56,800 nt of DNA from Bryobacterales bacterium. Lineage in GTDB: Bacteria; Acidobacteriota; Terriglobia; Bryobacterales; Bryobacteraceae. Location of the stretch: NCBI GenBank assembly GCA_016789755.1, contig JAEUQG010000183.1, positions 1 through 56,800 on the forward strand, written 5' to 3'. Positions 32,722-42,591 of this stretch are shown in pieces (the first letter of the stretch is position 1; each line of letters starts with the position of its first letter). The notes beneath the pieces were generated by a model. It saw only the letters and a list, made by a program, of their open reading frames with translations, was not told where the DNA came from and made no database searches. The translations under genes and the position numbers were made by a program.

Positions 32722-34113
32722 ATGATCCGGCTGTTCAGCGTATTTATTCCCACAAGCATCCTCGGGTTGGTCACCACCGAGGTGGCCCTGGTTTTCGCCT
32801 GTTACACGGCGGCAATCGCCTGGCAACTGGCCGATGCCTTCGGAATCTACATGCAGTTCGAGAACGGAACCATCCGGGTGGCGATCGTGACGGCGACGAT
32901 CGTGCTCGGTCTCTATTTGAACGATTGCTACGTTCGCGTCCGGGTATCCTCGCGCCTCATCTTCGTGCAACAGCTCTGTCTTGTCATCGGAGTGGCGTTT
33001 CTGCTGCAAGCCACTCTTTCTTATGGAGATATCGAGTTGCGCATGCCGCGGCAATCGATGCTGATGGGCAGTGCGTTGTGTCTTGCGCTCATGTCGCCCT
33101 GGCGCACCATCTACAACAAGCTGTCCCTGCGGCTTCTGGGAGCGGAGAAGATCCTGTTCCTGGGCACCCACCCGCTGCAACGAACGATCGCGCAGCACCT
33201 CAAAGAGCATCCCGAGTTTGCCATGCTGCCTCTGGGGTTCCTGGTGGAGACAGAGCAAACCGGCAAGGAATTGACCGAAGGGCCGGTGCTCGGTTTGGTG
33301 GAAGACGCCCTGGAGATTGCCAAGCGCATCAAGCCGGACCGGATCGTAGTCGGCCTGGACAGCCAGTTTGCCGCGCAAGGGATTCCGCACATCATCAATC
33401 TGCAACAGGAGAACCTGCGGGTGGAGGAATTCAATGAAACGTTCCAGGTGATTTTTGGCCGGGTGCCGATTGCTCATATGCAGCCGTCGCAAATCGTGTT
33501 CCGGCAGAGCCTGGTGCCTTCCATGCTGATGCTGCGGGTGCAAACGGTCTATTCCTGGCTGATTTCCTTCGTGGCGATGGTGATTCTGTGTCCTGTGATG
33601 CTGGCCACCGCGCTGGCGGTGAGGCTTACCTCGCCGGGGCCTGTGCTGTTTCGCCAGACGAGGACGGGAAAGAACAATATCCCATTTGTGTTGTACAAGT
33701 TTCGTTCGATGTACATCGATGCCGAGGCGCGTACGGGGGCGGTCTGGGCTCAGGAGAACGACCCGCGCGTGACTCCCCTGGGGAGGGCTCTGCGCAAGTA
33801 CCGGCTGGACGAACTGCCGCAACTGTTCAACGTCTTGCGGGGCGAGATGGCGATGGTGGGACCGCGGCCGGAGCGGCCGGAGTTCATCCAGATGCTGGCC
33901 AAGGAAATTCCGTTCTACATGCAGAGATTGGCGGTAAAGCCCGGCATCACCGGGTGGGCGCAGGTGAACTACCGCTATGGCAACACGATCGAAGATACGG
34001 TGATCAAGCTCGAGTACGATCTCTATTACATCAAGAACTTCTCTCCGCAGCTCGACTTTTACGTCATGTTCCACACCGTGAAAACGATGCTGTTGACACG
34101 CGGAGCGTATTGA
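32722..34113 (+). CDS. Undecaprenyl-phosphate sugar-1-phosphate transferase
   Basis: A 463-residue polyprenyl glycosylphosphotransferase of the WcaJ/WbaP type, which starts repeat-unit assembly by moving a sugar-1-phosphate onto undecaprenyl phosphate. About four N-terminal membrane helices precede a CoA-binding-like central domain ([17 protein letters not shown] ... [10 protein letters not shown]). Another membrane hairpin follows ([21 protein letters not shown]), and then the catalytic domain with [51 protein letters not shown] and [15 protein letters not shown]. All signature residues are present. It is convergent with the outer-membrane protein gene (6-bp gap). Confidence 0.92.
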   Translation: MIRLFSVFIPTSILGLVTTEVALVFACYTAAIAWQLADAFGIYMQFENGTIRVAIVTATIVLGLYLNDCYVRVRVSSRLIFVQQLCLVIGVAFLLQATLSYGDIELRMPRQSMLMGSALCLALMSPWRTIYNKLSLRLLGAEKILFLGTHPLQRTIAQHLKEHPEFAMLPLGFLVETEQTGKELTEGPVLGLVEDALEIAKRIKPDRIVVGLDSQFAAQGIPHIINLQQENLRVEEFNETFQVIFGRVPIAHMQPSQIVFRQSLVPSMLMLRVQTVYSWLISFVAMVILCPVMLATALAVRLTSPGPVLFRQTRTGKNNIPFVLYKFRSMYIDAEARTGAVWAQENDPRVTPLGRALRKYRLDELPQLFNVLRGEMAMVGPRPERPEFIQMLAKEIPFYMQRLAVKPGITGWAQVNYRYGNTIEDTVIKLEYDLYYIKNFSPQLDFYVMFHTVKTMLLTRGAY

Positions 34114-34119
34114 CAGGCG

Positions 34120-35508
34120 CTAACGGAGGGAAATGGGGAGTTCGCCGGGGCTATAGGTGACTCCGGCCGAGACGCGCGTGCTGAGCCTGCTGAAGCCGCC
34201 TGCGCCCGTGGTGAATTGACGGGCATCCGCGGCGGCGGTGAAATGCAGGGAAGAAGAAATCTTGCGGCTGGCCACGAAACTCGTGCTGTAGTTGCCCAAC
34301 CGGTCGCTGTAAGCGCCGATGCCGGCCATTCGGACCATGGAAGCAAGCACGGAAAACGACCAGAATCGCCGGGTGTTGTACGTGTAATTCGCGCCGAACC
34401 TCTCCTGTCGATTCACAAGCAACACCCCGTTGCCGGGATTGGCGCCACGGGCATAGCTAAGGCCGAAGTATCCGCTTCTCATCGAACGGGATAACGATGC
34501 CGAGAACGAAGAACTGACGTTGATGGCATTGAAAGCCTCGCGCCCGGTAGTCAAACCGAACAACTCCGCGATCACGGGGTCGACTTCCACGGTGCGCACC
34601 CCGGCAAAATCGATGCGAAAGACTCCTCCGGCCATGGTCAGATTCCACTGACGCCCAAACTGCCGGCTCATCTGCAGCATCACTGTGTGGACGTCGGCTT
34701 CGCCGAAGACGCGCGGATAGTCGACATGCATGTACTGATAATTGGCGCCAAGGAAGGTTCGCCGGCTCAACTGGCGGTTGATTGCTCCTGTGGCCCGCTG
34801 GCCGTTCAAACCGACGAGAGCCTTGGACTGGCGCCGGACGGCAAAGGCGCCGCCCCCGGCACTGACGAAAGTCCGTGATCCGATCTGCCGGTTCAAGTCG
34901 CCCGAAACATCGGCGAAATAGGCGCGGTTGTCGAACAGATCGAGCAACGTGGTTCCGGGAAACAGGTTGGGATCGATGAAGCCCATACCGAACAATCCGC
35001 CGGTGGTACGCGAACTCGTACCCGCCGTGCTACGGAAGCTGAGCGCCGAGCGGCGGCTCAACTGGGTGCCGTAGTGCAGGGACATCAAATGATCGCTGCC
35101 GTTATAGAAGGTCTTGGCGCTGTAATGGCGGTAGCTGCCCTGGTAGTCGAGCCCCACCGTATTGCGCCGCCAGGATTTAGATCCGTAAACGCCGACATTG
35201 GCTTGTACGCCGTACAAGGCGCCGGGATTGGTGAGATTGCCATTCTCATCGAGTCCGACGGCGATCACGCCGTTGTCCACCACGCCCATCACCGATGCGT
35301 AGGGCCGGATGCTCACCGGTTCACTGCCGCGGTTACCGGCTGCCCGTCCGCCTTGCGTGGCAACTCCCGGACCTCCGTAGCCTGGAATGCCCTGGGCAAA
35401 CGTCGTGGAGGCGGCCAGCAGCGGGAGAGTGGCGAGAACACTCCACCGAAACAAGTCGCCGCCGAACGTTCGGGCGCGGGTGGTTTGTCCCAACCATCGT
35501 AGATCCAT
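34120..35508 (-). CDS. Outer-membrane beta-barrel protein of EPS region
   Basis: A 462-residue exported protein (signal sequence around FRWSVLATLPLLAASTTFAQ). After a Gly-rich leader the sequence is almost wholly alternating amphipathic strands separated by short turns (NTVGLDYQGSYRHYSAKTFY, NLTMAGGVFRIDFAGV, SGYFGLSYARGANPGNG), as in a 16- to 20-strand barrel. It ends in a strand before the last Arg. Specific family not recognised; similar barrels near Wzx/Wzy genes are thought to serve polysaccharide export, in place of a Wza-type pore, which is not seen here. Confidence 0.7.
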   Translation of the reverse strand: MDLRWLGQTTRARTFGGDLFRWSVLATLPLLAASTTFAQGIPGYGGPGVATQGGRAAGNRGSEPVSIRPYASVMGVVDNGVIAVGLDENGNLTNPGALYGVQANVGVYGSKSWRRNTVGLDYQGSYRHYSAKTFYNGSDHLMSLHYGTQLSRRSALSFRSTAGTSSRTTGGLFGMGFIDPNLFPGTTLLDLFDNRAYFADVSGDLNRQIGSRTFVSAGGGAFAVRRQSKALVGLNGQRATGAINRQLSRRTFLGANYQYMHVDYPRVFGEADVHTVMLQMSRQFGRQWNLTMAGGVFRIDFAGVRTVEVDPVIAELFGLTTGREAFNAINVSSSFSASLSRSMRSGYFGLSYARGANPGNGVLLVNRQERFGANYTYNTRRFWSFSVLASMVRMAGIGAYSDRLGNYSTSFVASRKISSSLHFTAAADARQFTTGAGGFSRLSTRVSAGVTYSPGELPISLR

Positions 35509-35583
35509 TTTTGTTATTTTATCGAACTTCCCCGGCTGCTACTTTACGAGGCGGCGAATTCGATATACGCAGTCCGTCAAATC

Positions 35584-36702
35584 TTAGAGTTGGGTAAAGC
35601 GCCGGAACTTCTCAAAGTGAGCGTCCCAGGTGAGATCCTGCGCGCGCTGGTGGAAGGCCTCCACGCGCTTTTGAGCCGCTTGCCGGTCGCCCAGCGTTTC
35701 CAGGATGGCCGCGGCGAGGGCGGCGGGGTCATCGGGTTCACAGAGCAGGCCATGGACTCCGTGGTCGAGGAATTCCGGGATTCCGCCGACACGGGTGGCA
35801 ACCACCGGCGTGCGAACCTGCGCCGCCTCGACGAGAACAATGCCGAATGCTTCCCGGCGCGAGGGCAGGATCAGGCACTCGGAATGTTCCATCCACCCCC
35901 ATACCAGTTCGTGGGCTACATTGACGTGGCAGTCGACGCGGTCCGAGATGCCCAGTTCCGTGGCACGGGAGAGAATGGCGTGACGTTCCGAGGCGGAGGG
36001 TGTGGATTCGCCGCCGATGAATACAAGCCGCAGGCTGGGATGGGAACGCAGCACTTCCGGAAATGCGTCGATCAACGTCGATTGGCCCTTGATTTTCACG
36101 TAACTGGCGACGCAGAGCAAATAGGGCGCGGCGATGGGGCGCTCTCCCCGGTGAAGCGGCGGCCGGTCGGCGCCGTTGAAGATGCCCGCAACAGGGACCG
36201 ATGGCGGCAGGATGGAACGGAGCCGTTGTGCGAGCGCCTGTGAGCAGGCTGTTACGGCGTCGGCCGAAGAGTACATGAAGACGTAGAGCCGCCTCTGGAA
36301 CGGGTGGCTCCGCAGGGCTGTCTCGACATCGCTCCCATGGACGGAAAAGACCAGTTTCCGAATCAAGCCGAGACGGCGCAGAATGGCGAGCAAAAGGCAT
36401 TCCAGGCCGGCAAAATGAGGATTGACGACAATAGCGTCTTTGAGCAGGACTCGTAGCCGCCACAGCAGCCAGGGCCATTTGACGAAAAAAGCAATTGCAT
36501 TGGTGAGGCAGAACCCGACATCCGGAAGCGGGAGCCAGTGTTGGCCCTCAGGGGGGCGCAGCCAGCCGGTGACCAGGAACTCCGGAGTGTAACTTTTTTC
36601 CATGGCTGCGTGCATGCCGAGCATCACTCCGTTCACGCCGGCGCCCGGCGTGACGCCCCATGGTGCGACGAACACAAATCGTGGTTTGGACGGGTCCGTC
36701 AC
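35584..36702 (-). CDS. GT4 glycosyltransferase
   Basis: A 372-residue GT-B fold enzyme. It has an N-terminal FVFVAPWGVTPGAGVNGVMLGM (glycine-rich acceptor side), the C-terminal donor domain starting YLLCVASYVKIKGQSTLIDAF, and the EX7E-type signature in LPSRREAFGIVLVEAAQ followed by VATRVGGIPE. It adds a sugar from a nucleotide donor to the growing EPS repeat unit; sugar and linkage are unknown. Lies 56 bp from the methyltransferase gene on the same strand, so likely one transcript. Confidence 0.88.
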   Translation of the reverse strand: MTDPSKPRFVFVAPWGVTPGAGVNGVMLGMHAAMEKSYTPEFLVTGWLRPPEGQHWLPLPDVGFCLTNAIAFFVKWPWLLWRLRVLLKDAIVVNPHFAGLECLLLAILRRLGLIRKLVFSVHGSDVETALRSHPFQRRLYVFMYSSADAVTACSQALAQRLRSILPPSVPVAGIFNGADRPPLHRGERPIAAPYLLCVASYVKIKGQSTLIDAFPEVLRSHPSLRLVFIGGESTPSASERHAILSRATELGISDRVDCHVNVAHELVWGWMEHSECLILPSRREAFGIVLVEAAQVRTPVVATRVGGIPEFLDHGVHGLLCEPDDPAALAAAILETLGDRQAAQKRVEAFHQRAQDLTWDAHFEKFRRFTQL

Positions 36703-36758
36703 CGGTGAAAGCTCTCAATCATGGGTTGAACGGCGCCACCGTGCGTCCCGGACCGGTC

Positions 36759-37475
36759 CTACGCGGTGGCTTTAAACACATAAAAATCCGCAAAAGATCC
36801 AGTGTGATAATCACCCCGATACGGATACTTGTTTGGAATGTGCTCGATTAGATTCCAGTTCGGTGCATTATCTTGAATCCAACCGGTGAAAACACGATGT
36901 CTGACGTGCGAGCCTTCGTAGCCTTTGTTGTCGCCGGTGTTGCTGGAATAGACGATAACGTAGCGGGACGCGGCGGCGAACAGGGTCTTCATGTACCGTT
37001 CGTACACGTCGTCTTCCAGCAGGTGGTAAATCACGTCGAGGGAAAGCGCCAGTTCGGCGGTTTCGCCGGCATAGTCCTGCACCAGAGCAAAGCGTTTGGT
37101 TGTGTCGCCGGCGAACCTGCGGCGGCAATTCCCGATCGTCGTGGCGCTAACGTCGTAGCCGGAGTAAGCAGGGTACTCGGCCAGCGTGAGTTGGTTTCCA
37201 TCGCCGCAGCCGAACTCGATCACGGAACGGATGGATTGGGTTTTGACGAAACCGTTCAGGATCCCGGCCTTGAATTCCGCCAACAGCGAATACGATCCAG
37301 TTCCGGAATTGCCTCCCGCGGCATAGCGGCTTTCCCAGTAGGCTGCCGAATCATGAACCGGTGTAGCGGTTCCGGTGTTGCGGTTCACGGTTCGATACAA
37401 CTCTTGGGCTATCGGTCCGAGAACAGGAATACGCTTAATAAATTCCTTCAAAAGTCCCCACCTCGCCGATCGCAC
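36759..37475 (-). CDS. Class I SAM-dependent methyltransferase
   Basis: A 238-residue enzyme. SAM motif I is SVIEFGCGDGNQL, and the post-I acidic position is in YSGYDVSATTI; ELALSLDVIYHLLEDDVYERYMKTL is the usual 'D.vf hv' region. It probably methylates a sugar of the EPS or caps chain growth. The first in-frame start is GTG 37475. TTG 37451 has AGGTGGGG six to eight bases upstream and gives LKEFIKRIPVLGPIAQELY, the amphipathic N-terminus seen in many such enzymes, and may be the real start. Confidence 0.8.
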   Translation of the reverse strand: MRSARWGLLKEFIKRIPVLGPIAQELYRTVNRNTGTATPVHDSAAYWESRYAAGGNSGTGSYSLLAEFKAGILNGFVKTQSIRSVIEFGCGDGNQLTLAEYPAYSGYDVSATTIGNCRRRFAGDTTKRFALVQDYAGETAELALSLDVIYHLLEDDVYERYMKTLFAAASRYVIVYSSNTGDNKGYEGSHVRHRVFTGWIQDNAPNWNLIEHIPNKYPYRGDYHTGSFADFYVFKATA

Positions 37476-37736
37476 TTGGCTGGAACTGTATTGACTTGCA
37501 TGGAACTTTTAGTATACCCTCCCGAGTGAGTCCGAACAACGTCAGGCAGGTTGCTGAAAACAGGCGGCGGAAGAACCAGGACCTGAAGGAAATTCCCGGC
37601 TGCGGCGCTTTCGGCGGGCGATATTCACGGCAGTGGATTCCTGAGGAAACACCCCAGGTCATCGACTCCCGGGCAAGACGCATGAGACCCGTCAATGAGG
37701 AGGAAGTTTGCTGAGTTGTAGAGATAGGCGCCCCCG

Positions 37737-39242
37737 ATGAGTGGTGGGGAGACCCTCACCCGCAAGGCAGTGAGCGGTATCAGTTGGTCAATGGCCTCGG
37801 TGATCGGGCGGCAGGTGCTGTCGTTCGGGGCGGTAGCCGTTCTAGCCCGTATTCTTGGGCCGGAGGCGTACGGCTTGATCGGAATGGCGAACGTTGTGAC
37901 GGGGTTCGTTGTCCAGTTCCGGGACTTAGGCACGGGCGCCGCCGTTGTACAGCGGCAGAGTATCAGCCCAAGAATGCTCTCCAGTGTATTTTGGTTCAAC
38001 TTGCTGGTGGGTATCGTGCTCGGTTCCGGTGTGTTCCTGCTGGCTGGTCCTGCTGTGTCGTTTTTTCATGACGCGAGGGTGAAGCCCATTCTGCAAGTGA
38101 TGTCGCTCGCGCTCCCGCTGGCATCCTTGTCCGTTGTGCAGCAGTCTCTGATGAGCCGCGAGATGGCGTTTGAACGGCTCGCTGTTCTGGAATTCGTGAC
38201 CTCCCTGATCGCCTATGCCGCGGCCTTGGGTTGTGCCTTGTCAGGGATGGGTCCGTGGAGCCTGGTGGTTCTCAATCTGGCCAGTTCCTTTGTGTCCACG
38301 GCGATGCTCTGGTTTCTTTCCTCGTGGCGTCCCTCGTGGGTGTTCGACAGGGAGGAGATCCGCTCCGTATGGGCGTTCAGCCTGAACCTTTCCGGGTTTG
38401 GGTTGGTGAACTACTTTTCCCGTAACGCGGATAATCTGATCGTGGGGCGCGTGCTGGGCAGTGCTCCTCTTGGGTATTACCAAATGGCCTACAACCTCAT
38501 GCTTTACCCGATCCAGAACATTACATCGGTGATCTCCCGTGTTCTGTTTCCCGCGTTTGCAAAGATCCAGGACGACGACGAAAGATTCCGGTCTGCCTAT
38601 GTTCGCAGTTGCCTGCTGATCGGGCTGGTTACGTTCCCCGTGATGGCTGGTTTAGGGGTGGTGGCGGACCCCTTCTTGCGGGTTGTTTTGGGCGCGAAGT
38701 GGATTCCCGCGATCGCCACGTTTCAAATTCTGGCGCCGGTAGGCATGTTTCAATCGGTGCTGGGCACAGTGGGACAGATTTACGTCGCCAAGGGCCGTAC
38801 GGACTTAATGCTCTATTGGGGAATTTACGGGTCGGCCGTCATGGTGATCTCGTTTCTGATCGGAGTGCCGTATGGAATCGCCGGAGTGGCCACTGCCTAC
38901 AGCATCGCTTTCTACACATTGATCCTGTACCCGGTTTCCGTCATTCCGTTCCGCCTGATCGGACTGCGGTTCGCCGATTTCGCGCGGCCCTTTATTCCGC
39001 AGCTTTTACTGACGGTGACGATGAGCGTGGTGTGCGTGGGATGGCTGCGGGTGCTGAACGTTTTTGCCGCCGACAATCACTGGCTGAGATTGCTCAGCAC
39101 GGTGGCATTGGGAGCGTTTATTTACGGTGGCGGAATCTTGTGGTGGCGCCCGCCGGGGCTGCTGCACTTGGAAGAAGTCCTTCGCCCTGCAACGTCCACG
39201 GCGGCCCGCCGGCTGCTTCGGTTGATCGGGCGCTTTGCCTAA
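37737..39242 (+). CDS. Wzx-type polysaccharide flippase
   Basis: A 501-residue membrane protein of the MOP superfamily, WzxC-like branch, with about 12-14 helices. Characteristic stretches are AVSGISWSMASVIGRQVLSFGAVAVLARILGPEAYGL at the N-terminus, VVQFRDLGTGAAVVQR, and the central YFSRNADNLIVGRVLG. It carries undecaprenol-linked repeat units across the inner membrane for Wzy to polymerise. The 260 bp between it and the divergent methyltransferase gene hold short frames in both directions, none convincing. Confidence 0.9.
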   Translation: MSGGETLTRKAVSGISWSMASVIGRQVLSFGAVAVLARILGPEAYGLIGMANVVTGFVVQFRDLGTGAAVVQRQSISPRMLSSVFWFNLLVGIVLGSGVFLLAGPAVSFFHDARVKPILQVMSLALPLASLSVVQQSLMSREMAFERLAVLEFVTSLIAYAAALGCALSGMGPWSLVVLNLASSFVSTAMLWFLSSWRPSWVFDREEIRSVWAFSLNLSGFGLVNYFSRNADNLIVGRVLGSAPLGYYQMAYNLMLYPIQNITSVISRVLFPAFAKIQDDDERFRSAYVRSCLLIGLVTFPVMAGLGVVADPFLRVVLGAKWIPAIATFQILAPVGMFQSVLGTVGQIYVAKGRTDLMLYWGIYGSAVMVISFLIGVPYGIAGVATAYSIAFYTLILYPVSVIPFRLIGLRFADFARPFIPQLLLTVTMSVVCVGWLRVLNVFAADNHWLRLLSTVALGAFIYGGGILWWRPPGLLHLEEVLRPATSTAARRLLRLIGRFA

Positions 39243-39262
39243 CCGGGGGGCACGCGCCCATC

Positions 39263-40447
39263 TTAACCCCGGTTGTTCTCGTAGAGAGTCCGCAGCAGGT
39301 CCATATTCCGTTCGATGCTGAAAGGGGAGGAGTGGAAGGCTTGGCCGGCAAGTTCGGGGTCTGTTTTGTGACTACGGGCAAATTCGACAATTGCCTGAGC
39401 CCATGCGCTGGGGCTCTCACTTGCTAAACGTTGCGTAACTTGATTCTTCACGAAAATGGCTTCCGAGGTAATGCCGTCGGAAATTACAACCGGCAGTCCG
39501 CAGGCTTGGGCTTCTACCACGGCAATCGGCAGCGCTTCGTTTCCCCGTGGAGGAGGGGGAGACGGGAACAGGAAAATATCCGCGATGCCGCGCAAGACCT
39601 GGGGAACATCCGAACGTAGGCCGGCAAGAATCAGCCGGTTAGAGAAATTACCTTTGGCGGCTTTGGCTTGCAGGGTTTCCCTCAGTGGACCTTCGCCGAT
39701 CATGACAAGATAGGCCTTCGGCTCAATCCGTAACAACTCGCCCAGAATATCCACCATGAAATCCGAGTTCTTTTCGCTGCTCAGCCGGCCGACGGTTGCG
39801 ATCACGAAGGCATCCCGGTCGATTCCAAAAGCAGGACGGCGAGCGGAATCCGGGATCGCAGTCTGAAACGGGGCGAGGCTGATGCCGCAAGGCATGACGA
39901 AGGACCGGGAATCGCGCCGCCAACCGGATCCCACCATATCTTCCAGCGCCGGGCTCGATGGAGCCATACGATGTGTGGAGAATCGCCACACAAGCTGCCG
40001 TGCCGCCGTCAGATAAAGCCGCCGTTTCAGGCGGCCGGTTTGGTTGCTGACGACATTATGCGAATGAGCGACCCGGACCGGGACATTTTCGAGGTAGGCA
40101 GCCAGCGTGGCAAACGCACTGTACAAATGGATGTGGCTATGCACCGCGTCATAAGGACCATTTCGCCGGATGAGGGATCTCAAATTAGCGATAAAGGGGA
40201 GTGGATTCGCGCCACCGCCGGGGCAATAGTGAATCTGAATTCCCGCTTCGCGCGCAAGCTGGGCAAACAAGCTCTCCTTTTGCTGCAGCACGGCGATTTC
40301 CATATCCATATTGCGGGCCCGCGCTCTGACACACAGGTCGGTGAGCCACCGTTCCACTCCGCCGGAGTAGAGCATGCTGATAACGTGGAGAACCTTCATT
40401 CTGCGGGGAGAGGACTGGCTGGACGGCTGTGTGGTGGAGACACTCAT
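39263..40447 (-). CDS. GT4 glycosyltransferase
   Basis: A 394-residue GT-B enzyme. MKVLHVISMLYSGGVERWLTDL (acceptor domain start) follows 16 extra residues, so ATG 40399 is also possible. The donor domain has TVGRLSSEKNSDFMVDILGELL, LVMIGEGPLRETL and the modified FPSPPPPRGNEALPIAVVEAQACGLPVV (E-x7-E). EPS assembly is the likely role. Before the transposon inserted, the gene upstream ended about 27 bp before this start, so the three GT4 genes formed one run; the transposon now separates it from its upstream promoter. Confidence 0.88.
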   Translation of the reverse strand: MSVSTTQPSSQSSPRRMKVLHVISMLYSGGVERWLTDLCVRARARNMDMEIAVLQQKESLFAQLAREAGIQIHYCPGGGANPLPFIANLRSLIRRNGPYDAVHSHIHLYSAFATLAAYLENVPVRVAHSHNVVSNQTGRLKRRLYLTAARQLVWRFSTHRMAPSSPALEDMVGSGWRRDSRSFVMPCGISLAPFQTAIPDSARRPAFGIDRDAFVIATVGRLSSEKNSDFMVDILGELLRIEPKAYLVMIGEGPLRETLQAKAAKGNFSNRLILAGLRSDVPQVLRGIADIFLFPSPPPPRGNEALPIAVVEAQACGLPVVISDGITSEAIFVKNQVTQRLASESPSAWAQAIVEFARSHKTDPELAGQAFHSSPFSIERNMDLLRTLYENNRG

Positions 40448-40499
40448 TGTTTCTCAGTGTACCGGGCTCCGGCTAAGCCGTGGGGCACAATCCCTTTCT

Positions 40500-40537
40500 G
40501 GGGTCCCCTCAGAAAACGGAATATAACGTACGCTAAG
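40500..40537 (+). repeat. Left terminal inverted repeat of transposon
   Basis: 38 bp, identical over its length to the reverse complement of 44564-44601. GGGG at the outer edge and the ACGTACGCTAAG inner part are the usual conserved ends of Tn3-family elements. Confidence 0.95.
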
Positions 40538-41667
40538 CCGCCAGGGTGAACGGACGTAGGGGGCGGAAGCGGCCCTGGGCCGGGACCGAGCGGGAGCGCC
40601 AGACGTAATCGCCGGTCAGGTTGATGTGCTCCCAGCCGAGCGGAGACAGATACGGAAGCAAGGTTTCGTCGAGTGGGCCTTGCCTGCGGAGTGCGTCCGT
40701 TGCCCGCTGCAGGTAGACGGTGTTCCAAAGGACAATAGCGGCGGTGAGCAGGTTCAGGCCGCTGGCCCGGTTGCTCTGCTGCTCAAAGCCACGGTCCCGG
40801 ACTTCGCCCAATCGGTGGAAAAACACAGCGCGTGCTAAGGCGTTGCGAGCCTCGCCTTTGTTGAGGCCCGCCTGGACGCGGCGTCGAAGGTCGGTGTTCT
40901 GCAGCCAGTCGAGGATGAATAGAGTCCGCTCGATGCGGCCCAGTTCGCGGAGCGCCAAAGCCAAGCCGTTCTGTCTGGGGTAGCTGCCGAGCTTGCGCAG
41001 CATGAGCGAGGCCGTAACCGTTCCCTGTTTGATGGACGTGGCCAGCCTGAGAATGTCATTCCAGTGAGCACGAATCTGCTTCAGGTTTAGCGGCGCTCCG
41101 ATCATGACCTTCAGTGCGTCGTAGCGGCCGTCTTTCTTGGGGATGTACAGCTTGGTGTCGGCCAGATCGCGTATGCGCGGCGCGAAGCGATAGCCCAGAA
41201 GGTGCATCAGCGCGAAGACGTGGTCGGTGAAGCCCGCCGTGTCGGTATAATGCTCGGCAATCCGAAGATCGGATTCGTGATAGAGCAGCCCGTCGAGCAC
41301 GAACGTGGAATCGCGGATGCCGACGTTGATCACCTTGGTGTGGAACGGCGCGTATTGATCGGAGACATGGGTATAGAAAAGACGCCCCGGCTCTGCGCCA
41401 GAGATCCGGCTCTAGTTTCAATTGTTGGGCCACCACGCCGAGCATCGGCGCGGGCGGTTCCTTGCCGGGTTCCAAAACCATTCCTGGATACCGCATATAG
41501 CAAAGCTGAACCGCGAATCCTAACCGGTTCGCCGCTCCGCGATGCTGGCGGATCAGCGACAGATCCGACTCGCTCAGCGTGTAAAGACGGATCAACTCCT
41601 CGTGGCTGGAGGGAATGGCCAGTAGGTTCTCACGTTCGGCGGGCGTCAAAAGCGAACGGCGGGGCAT
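40533..41667 (-). pseudogene. tnpA: Tn3-family transposase, large internal deletion
   Basis: The N-terminal about 90 residues (MPRRSLLTPAERENLLAIPS ... [10 protein letters not shown]) are followed, in another frame, by the last about 285 residues ([19 protein letters not shown] ... [18 protein letters not shown]). The junction is near 41390-41400. A complete TnpA is about 980-1000 residues, so some 600 residues and the frame are lost. The second Asp ([13 protein letters not shown]) and Glu ([15 protein letters not shown]) of the DDE site remain; the first Asp is in the lost part. The 3' end overlaps the left terminal repeat, as is usual. Confidence 0.9.
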
Positions 41668-41689
41668 GCGCTCTTCTCCTCTTGGAAAC

Positions 41690-41771
41690 CACCGTTTTCG
41701 AGAACGCGGCGGCCCCTCCGTCGGGCGCACAGAGAATCAATGCCTTGGTGTTCTCAAAAACGTATCTTGCA
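41690..41771. other. Probable res site
   Basis: The interval between tnpA and tnpR holds paired sequences GTTTTCGAGAAC and GTTCTCAAAAAC in opposite orientation and an AT-richer part (CTTGCAATGATATTCTCG). Tn3-type elements carry their resolution site here. The exact subsites cannot be fixed by eye. Confidence 0.45.
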
Positions 41772-42383
41772 ATGATATTCTCGTTTCAGCTCAACGTGAC
41801 GGGTTTCGAGAAGGGGGCCAACCGCAAGCTGATCGGGTACGCCAGAGTGTCCACGCAAGATCAAACCCTCGACCTGCAGAAGAACGCTCTGTCCAAAGCC
41901 GGATGCAGAAAGGTGTTCGAGGACAAAGTCAGTGGCACGCGAGCCGCGCGCCCAGGACTCGACGCTGCGCTCGCAACACTACGCGAAGGAGACACGCTCG
42001 TGGTTTGGAAGTTGGATCGCTTGGGCCGGAGCGTGAAGAACCTGGTTGATCTGGTGGGCGAGTTGCAGCATCAAGGCATCCAGTTCCAGAGCCTCACCGA
42101 TTCGATTAACACCGGCACGCCGTCGGGCCGGTTCTTCTTTCACGTGATGGCGAGCCTGGCTCAGATGGAACGGGAACTGATTGTGGAGCGCACGTGTGCC
42201 GGCCTCGATGCCGCCAAGCGCTTGGGCCGCACCGGCGGCCGGAAGCGGCGCATGACCGACAGTAAGATCCAGTCCGCCCGGAAACTGCTGGCCTCCCGCA
42301 CACCGCCGAAGGAGGTCGCCAAGAACCTCGGGGTATCGGTCCCGACCCTCTACCGCTGGATTCCGGCGTCCAGCCCAGCGTGA
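41772..42383 (+). CDS. tnpR: Serine resolvase
   Basis: A 203-residue serine recombinase. It has the catalytic Ser in IGYARVSTQDQTLDLQ, VVWKLDRLGRSVKNLVDLV, FFHVMASLAQMERELIVERT and a C-terminal HTH (TPPKEVAKNLGVSVPTLYRW). It resolves the cointegrates that Tn3 transposition produces, at the adjacent res site. I start it at ATG 41772; the frame is open further upstream but covers the divergent tnpA. The N-terminal 18 residues before KLIGYARVS are longer than usual. The gene is intact although tnpA is not. Confidence 0.9.
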   Translation: MIFSFQLNVTGFEKGANRKLIGYARVSTQDQTLDLQKNALSKAGCRKVFEDKVSGTRAARPGLDAALATLREGDTLVVWKLDRLGRSVKNLVDLVGELQHQGIQFQSLTDSINTGTPSGRFFFHVMASLAQMERELIVERTCAGLDAAKRLGRTGGRKRRMTDSKIQSARKLLASRTPPKEVAKNLGVSVPTLYRWIPASSPA

Positions 42384-42386
42384 GCG

Positions 42387-42424
42387 ATTCGCGCCTCAAG
42401 AAACGGAAATTTACGTACGCCAAG
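42387..42424 (+). repeat. Internal copy of a transposon end
   Basis: Matches 26 of 38 positions of the left terminal repeat in the same orientation, with the inner block ACGTACGC nearly intact and the outer seven bases diverged. It lies four bases after the tnpR stop. With the right end it brackets the passenger genes. Confidence 0.75.
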
Positions 42425-42591
42425 GAGGCGCGGTGGTATCGGCCCTGTCACCGTACCAATCTCCGGTCGCTATCGCGACTGATCGCGAGGGAGACCAGGT
42501 GGCGGATCTTTGCGCTCCTCCTCGCCGCGGGCGCTCCCCAAAGAATAGTTCCATCCCGTAGACAAATCGGTCTGGGTCAAACGTCTTTTCC

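Noticed and set aside
32560..34074. A 504-codon open frame on the minus strand
   Set aside because: Shadow of the sugar transferase on the plus strand; composition is His/Arg/Gln-rich and shows no domain.
37496..37714. A 72-codon frame between the methyltransferase and flippase genes
   Set aside because: No homologous look, no ribosome site, unusual composition; treated as intergenic.
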